NCBI GenBank assembly: GCA_910587875.1
Contig: CAJUOD010000036.1
Location: 1 to 25,103 of the forward strand
DNA: 25,103 bases
From: an uncultured Oscillibacter sp.
Lineage (GTDB): Bacteria; Bacillota; Clostridia; Oscillospirales; Oscillospiraceae
Reading direction: 5' to 3'
A program made the translations under genes and the position numbers. Under the pieces are notes generated by a model that saw only the letters and a program-made list of their open reading frames with translations, was not told where the DNA came from and did not search any database. The number at the start of each line of letters is the position of its first letter. The first letter of the stretch is position 1. This document shows, in pieces, positions 22,104 through 25,103 of the stretch.

Positions 22104-23462
22104 ATGGGCAAGCTATTTGGCACCGACGGCATCCGGGGCATCGTGGGGGAGAACCTGACGGCGGACCTGGCCTTCCGGGTGGGGCAGGCCGTGGGCACGG
22201 TTTTGATGGAGGAAAAGGGGGGGCAGCGCCCCACGGTGGTACTGGGCAAGGACACCCGCATCTCCTCCGATTTGCTGGAGGCGGCGCTGATTGCGGGGCT
22301 GTGCTCCGTGGGCAGCGACGTAAAACCCGTGGGAGATATTCCTACGCCCGCCGTGGCCTACCTCACCCGGCAGGAAAAGGCGGACGCGGGCATCGTGGTT
22401 TCCGCCTCCCACAACCCCTATGAGCACAACGGCATCAAGGTTTTCAACAGCCAGGGCTACAAGCTCTCCGACGCGCTGGAGGAGCGGGTGGAGGAAAAAA
22501 TCCTTTCTAAAGAACCCATGGCTCTCAAGACCAGGGGGGAACTGGGCCGCCGCCATCACGGCATGAAGCAGCTCAAGCGGGATTACATCGACTTCGTGGC
22601 CTCCACCATTGACTCGGATTTGGCGGGGCTGCGCATCCTGGTGGACTGCGCCAACGGCGCCGCCAGCGCCACGGCCCCGGAGCTGTTCGGACGGTTCAAG
22701 GCCCACACCGTCTTCCTCCACCGGACCCCCGACGGCGTGAACATCAACGATTGCTGCGGCTCTACCCACCTGGAGGACCTGGAGGCCCAGGTGGTAAAGG
22801 AGGGCTATGACATCGGCGTGGCCTTCGACGGCGACGCGGACCGCTGTCTGCTGGTGGATGAAACCGGCGGCGTGATAGACGGCGATAAGGTCATGGCCGT
22901 CTGCGCCCTGGACATGAAGCGCCGGGGCGTCCTCCGGGGAAACGCCATCGTGGCTACGGTGATGAGCAACCTGGGCCTCCACGAGTTCTGCCGCAATCAT
23001 GGAATCGACCTGGCCTGCACCGCCGTGGGAGACCGGAATGTGCTGGAGGAAATGCTCCGCCGGGATTTCCGCATCGGCGGCGAGCAGTCCGGGCACACCA
23101 TCTTTACCGCCTTGGAGACCACCGGAGACGGGCAGGTGACGGCCCTTCAGTTCCTCCAGGTCCTGGCCCGGGCGGGGAAGAAGGCGTCGGAGCTGGCCTC
23201 CGTCTGCGCCGCCTATCCCCAGGTGCTTATCAACGTGGAAGTGCCCCACAGCGGCGGCGTGAAGGAGAAGATCATGGCCTCCCGGGAGCTGGCGGAAGCC
23301 GTGGAGCAGCAGGAGGCCGCCCTGAATGGGGAGGGCCGGGTGCTGGTCCGCGCCTCGGGGACAGAGGCCCTGATCCGGGTCATGGTGGAGGCCAAGACGA
23401 CCGAAATTGCGCAAAACGCGGCCGATTTTCTGGTTAGCCTTATAAAATCACTAAAATTTTAA
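22104..23462 (+). CDS. glmM: Phosphoglucosamine mutase GlmM
   Basis: GlmM converts glucosamine-6-phosphate to glucosamine-1-phosphate on the route to UDP-GlcNAc, feeding peptidoglycan synthesis. From ATG 22104 the product has 452 residues, the family length. The start GKLFGTDGIRGIVGENLT is typical. The phosphorylated serine is S102 in SASHNP, the metal-binding loop is DGDADR (242-247), the sugar-binding segment is GGEQSGH, and the phosphate-binding RASGTEALIRVMVEA is near the C-terminus. AGAAAGAGG supports this start over an in-frame codon 33 bases upstream. No terminator follows before the sigma factor promoter. Confidence 0.97.
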   Translation: MGKLFGTDGIRGIVGENLTADLAFRVGQAVGTVLMEEKGGQRPTVVLGKDTRISSDLLEAALIAGLCSVGSDVKPVGDIPTPAVAYLTRQEKADAGIVVSASHNPYEHNGIKVFNSQGYKLSDALEERVEEKILSKEPMALKTRGELGRRHHGMKQLKRDYIDFVASTIDSDLAGLRILVDCANGAASATAPELFGRFKAHTVFLHRTPDGVNINDCCGSTHLEDLEAQVVKEGYDIGVAFDGDADRCLLVDETGGVIDGDKVMAVCALDMKRRGVLRGNAIVATVMSNLGLHEFCRNHGIDLACTAVGDRNVLEEMLRRDFRIGGEQSGHTIFTALETTGDGQVTALQFLQVLARAGKKASELASVCAAYPQVLINVEVPHSGGVKEKIMASRELAEAVEQQEAALNGEGRVLVRASGTEALIRVMVEAKTTEIAQNAADFLVSLIKSLKF

Positions 23463-23492
23463 GGAAAATTCCCGTTAATTTTGATAAATTGC

Positions 23493-23522
23493 TTGACATT
23501 TTCCTGAACAGATGGGTATAAT
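23493..23522 (+). promoter_or_regulatory. Consensus sigmaA promoter for the sigma factor gene
   Basis: TTGACA (23493-23498) and TATAAT (23517-23522) are both perfect, with an 18-base spacer. This is the best promoter in the window. RNA synthesis would start near 23528-23530, at the ATG itself, which predicts a leaderless or nearly leaderless message. Confidence 0.9.
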
Positions 23523-23527
23523 ACAAC

Positions 23528-24169
23528 ATGCGCAATACTTACGAGAACGATGTGCCGGATCTGGCGCGGCAGCCGGATGAGGAGCTGTGCCTCCTGGCGG
23601 CGGCTGGAAACCGTTTGGCGGAGGAAACCCTCGTCACCCGGTATAACCGCCTGGTCCGCACCTGCGCCCGCCCCTTCTTTCTGGCGGGCGGCGACAGCGA
23701 GGATCTCACGCAGGAGGGTATGGTCGGCCTCATCACGGCCGTCCGGGAATACGACGCCGGGAAGGAGGCGTCCTTCCGCACCTTCGCCGAGATCTGCATC
23801 CGCAGCCGGCTCTACTCTGTGCTCCGCGCCTCGGCGCGGGATAAGCAGCAACCGCTCAACCAATCGCTATCCCTAGACGACTCCCATTTTGACAGCAATC
23901 CCCTCACCTCTGGGACCAATAATTTGGCGCAGCGTAATCCCGAAGATTTCCTGATCGACAGGGAACACACGGCAGCCCTCTTATCCGGTGTCCGGAAACA
24001 GTTGTCCGAGTTTGAAGCAAAGATTTTGGGGTTCTATCTGGAAGGTCTTTCTTGCAGGGAAATTGCAAAAGCGGTGAACAAGCCCCCGAAATCCGTGGAC
24101 AACGCCGTGCAGCGCATTCGACGCAAGGTGGCGCGGCAATTACTTTCCGGCGATCTCAGCAAACGCTGA
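23528..24169 (+). CDS. sigH: RNA polymerase sigma factor, SigH (Spo0H) family
   Basis: Sigma factors direct RNA polymerase to promoters; SigH drives early sporulation and transition-state genes. The 213-residue protein has region 2 (DSEDLTQEGMVGLITAVREYD and ASFRTFAEICIRSRL, about residues 57-98), a PLNQSLSLDD linker like the PLNSYVSLD of SigH, and region 4 with the helix-turn-helix GLSCREIAKAVNKPPKSVDNAVQRIRRK (about residues 176-203). These features fit SigH better than ECF or flagellar sigma factors. It could be a SigH paralog. ATG 23528 has no ribosome binding site; GTG 23552 is an alternative. Confidence 0.8.
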   Translation: MRNTYENDVPDLARQPDEELCLLAAAGNRLAEETLVTRYNRLVRTCARPFFLAGGDSEDLTQEGMVGLITAVREYDAGKEASFRTFAEICIRSRLYSVLRASARDKQQPLNQSLSLDDSHFDSNPLTSGTNNLAQRNPEDFLIDREHTAALLSGVRKQLSEFEAKILGFYLEGLSCREIAKAVNKPPKSVDNAVQRIRRKVARQLLSGDLSKR

Positions 24170-24207
24170 ACGCAATATAATTTTCTTTTCAAAGAGAGGG
24201 TAAAATC

Positions 24208-24489
24208 ATGTACGAAGACAAGACCTTAGTGTGCAAAGAGTGTGGTCAGGAGTTCGTGTTCACCGCCGGTGAGCAGGAGTTCTATGCCGAGCGCGGCTTC
24301 CAGAACGAGCCCCAGCGCTGCAAGGCCTGCCGCGACGCCCGCAAGAACGCCGCCCGTGGTCCCCGGGAGTATTTCACCGCTGTCTGCGCCGCCTGCGGCG
24401 GCGAGGCCCGTGTGCCCTTCGAGCCCCGCTCTGACCGTCCGGTCTACTGCAGCGAGTGCTTTGCCAAGATGCGCGAGGAGCAGCGCTAA
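24208..24489 (+). CDS. Zinc-ribbon protein with four CxxC pairs
   Basis: The 93-residue product has eight cysteines in four CxxC pairs: C9/C12, C38/C41, C60/C63 and C81/C84. The spacing suggests two zinc ribbons, each built from two pairs. The first half (LVCKECGQEFVFTAGEQEFYAERGFQNEPQRCKACR) matches the probable zinc-ribbon zf-trcl pattern. The second (VCAACGGEARVPFEPRSDRPVYCSECF) matches the CxxC-20-CxxC type. Function is unknown; nucleic acid binding is plausible. AGAGAGGG lies before the ATG. It follows the sigma gene by 38 bases and ends at a strong terminator. Confidence 0.85.
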   Translation: MYEDKTLVCKECGQEFVFTAGEQEFYAERGFQNEPQRCKACRDARKNAARGPREYFTAVCAACGGEARVPFEPRSDRPVYCSECFAKMREEQR

Positions 24490-24530
24490 TCGGTTTTTCC
24501 GGTTTTCGTCTCTTGTGCCAATTCACTGAA

Positions 24531-24563
24531 AACAGCCCCGCGTGAAAGCGCGGGGCTGTTTTT
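24531..24563 (+). terminator. Intrinsic terminator after the zinc-ribbon gene
   Basis: A perfect 12-base stem, AACAGCCCCGCG (24531-24542) / CGCGGGGCTGTT (24549-24560), has a six-base loop and a T tail (24561-24563, with two further T in the stem end). It closes the unit that begins at the sigma factor promoter. Confidence 0.92.
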
Positions 24564-24598
24564 CGATCTTCCCGGCCTTGCTTTCGTCGGATTTTCTA

Positions 24599-24627
24599 TT
24601 GAATTTGGGCAAATAATAGAGTATAAT
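24599..24627 (+). promoter_or_regulatory. SigmaA-type promoter for the DUF1858 gene
   Basis: TTGAAT (24599-24604) and perfect TATAAT (24622-24627) are 17 bases apart. The predicted RNA start near 24634 gives a leader of about 83 bases. Within it, GCCGTCC (24640-24646) can pair with GGACGGC (24671-24677) around an inner GGAA/TTCC stem (24650-24662). Confidence 0.8.
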
Positions 24628-24716
24628 AGCTGGATGATGGCCGTCCCGCGGAAATTTGTTCCAAAGGTCCGGACGGCTGAACGCTGAATTCTATTTCAAT
24701 ACGGAGGAATCCCAAC

Positions 24717-24926
24717 ATGATTGAGATCACAAAAGACACCATCATCGGCGATATCCTGGACATCGCCCCCCAGACCGCGCCCATCTTCCTGTCCATCGGC
24801 ATGCACTGCCTGGGCTGCCCCTCCTCCCGGGGGGAGACCGTAGAGGAAGCCTGCATGGTCCATGGCATCGACGTGGAAAAGCTGCTGGCTCTGGTGAACG
24901 AAGAAGCCAACAAGAAGGCGGAGTGA
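24717..24926 (+). CDS. DUF1858 domain protein
   Basis: The 69-residue protein consists of one DUF1858 domain: TKDTIIGDILDIAPQTAPIFLSIGMHCLGCP with the characteristic C31-x-x-C34, then GETVEEACMVHGIDVEKLLALVN. The domain is found in small proteins and beside hybrid-cluster or ScdA/RIC-type proteins. A link to iron-sulfur or redox chemistry is suspected but unproven. GGAGG lies about ten bases before the ATG. The following gene, trmK, starts 7 bases after its stop. Confidence 0.88.
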   Translation: MIEITKDTIIGDILDIAPQTAPIFLSIGMHCLGCPSSRGETVEEACMVHGIDVEKLLALVNEEANKKAE

Positions 24927-24933
24927 CGCCGCC

Positions 24934-25103
24934 TTGCGGGACTTTGCACTGACGCCCCGCCTTCGGCTGCTGGCGGACTGGGTGCCCCCCGGCGCACGGC
25001 TCGCTGATGTTGGCACGGATCACGCCTATCTGCCCGTGTGGCTCCGGCTCCACGGGCGCGTGGTCTCTGCCATTGCCTGCGATCTGCGGGAGGGTCCCCT
25101 GGC
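24934..25103 (+). CDS. trmK: tRNA (adenine-22-N1)-methyltransferase TrmK, N-terminal part
   Basis: The window ends after about 56 codons. The visible start LTPRLRLLADWVPPG, followed by the SAM-binding motif LADVGTDHAYLPVWL and then VVSAIACDLREGPL, is characteristic of TrmK, which methylates A22 in tRNA. TTG 24934 is the likely start, with AAGGCGGAG at 24915-24923 overlapping the DUF1858 stop region. No ATG or GTG lies in frame before the conserved segment. In many Firmicutes trmK follows the main sigma factor gene; here it follows DUF1858. Confidence 0.85.
   Translation, partial: MRDFALTPRLRLLADWVPPGARLADVGTDHAYLPVWLRLHGRVVSAIACDLREGPL

Noticed and set aside
24176..24181. TATAAT before the zinc-ribbon gene as a separate promoter
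   Set aside because: No acceptable -35 sequence lies 16-18 bases upstream; the gene is probably read from the sigma factor promoter.
1..25103. CRISPR arrays, tRNA or rRNA genes, transposases, integrated elements
   Set aside because: None was seen. The only recombinase is a complete XerD in its usual clostridial context, so it is not evidence for a mobile element.

Overview
This 25.1 kb window is GC-rich chromosomal DNA from a low-copy core region. The organism looks like an endospore-forming member of the Clostridia, most like the GC-rich gut Oscillospiraceae (Flavonifractor, Lawsonibacter, Oscillibacter type). Supporting signs are hprK, the rapZ-yvcK-whiA cluster, stage II sporulation protein M, a SigH-type sigma factor, clostridial families (DUF4364, DUF3048, TIGR04086, DUF1858) and strong AGGAGG ribosome binding sites. 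The genus placement is inference from gene content; no rRNA is present.

Layout. (1) 1-1849: the tail of secE, then nusG, rplK and rplA; each ribosomal protein gene is preceded by a short element that resembles the L1-binding stalk of 23S rRNA. (2) 1850-2207: a gene-free stretch with four back-to-back perfect palindromes, an intrinsic terminator and the hprK promoter; rplJ-rplL, which usually follow rplA, are absent. (3) 2208-11901: hprK, a ROK sugar kinase, murB, rapZ, yvcK, whiA, a DUF3788 gene and dnaE, all on +, ending at a strong terminator. This block joins carbon regulation (HprK, ROK kinase, YvcK) with cell wall precursor synthesis (MurB, RapZ). (4) 11937-15226: a DUF4364 gene (-), a DUF3048 lipoprotein (+) and a minus-strand pair of an acetyltransferase and a cysteine-rich protein of unknown function. 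The divergent promoter region holds a perfect Spo0A-box match. (5) 15405-18261: yajC, a TIGR04086 membrane protein, spoIIM and xerD. (6) 18382-23462: ruvC, ruvA, a small membrane protein, ruvB, an ABC-type ATPase, an SdpI-family protein and glmM, tightly packed. (7) 23528-25103: a SigH-family sigma factor behind a consensus promoter, a zinc-ribbon protein, a DUF1858 protein and the start of trmK.

No tRNA, rRNA, CRISPR array, transposase or prophage gene was seen. Most genes are recognisable housekeeping genes. The unusual material is mostly regulatory: the L1-stalk-like leaders, the palindrome cluster, a terminator whose 3' arm carries the next gene's ribosome binding site, CATAAC repeats plus an 0A-like box upstream of spoIIM, and a sigma gene whose promoter predicts a leaderless mRNA. 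The unexplained coding material is the cysteine-rich protein, the small membrane gene between ruvA and ruvB, and the ATPase/SdpI pair coupled to ruvB. I did not find a clearly new multi-gene defence or mobile system.
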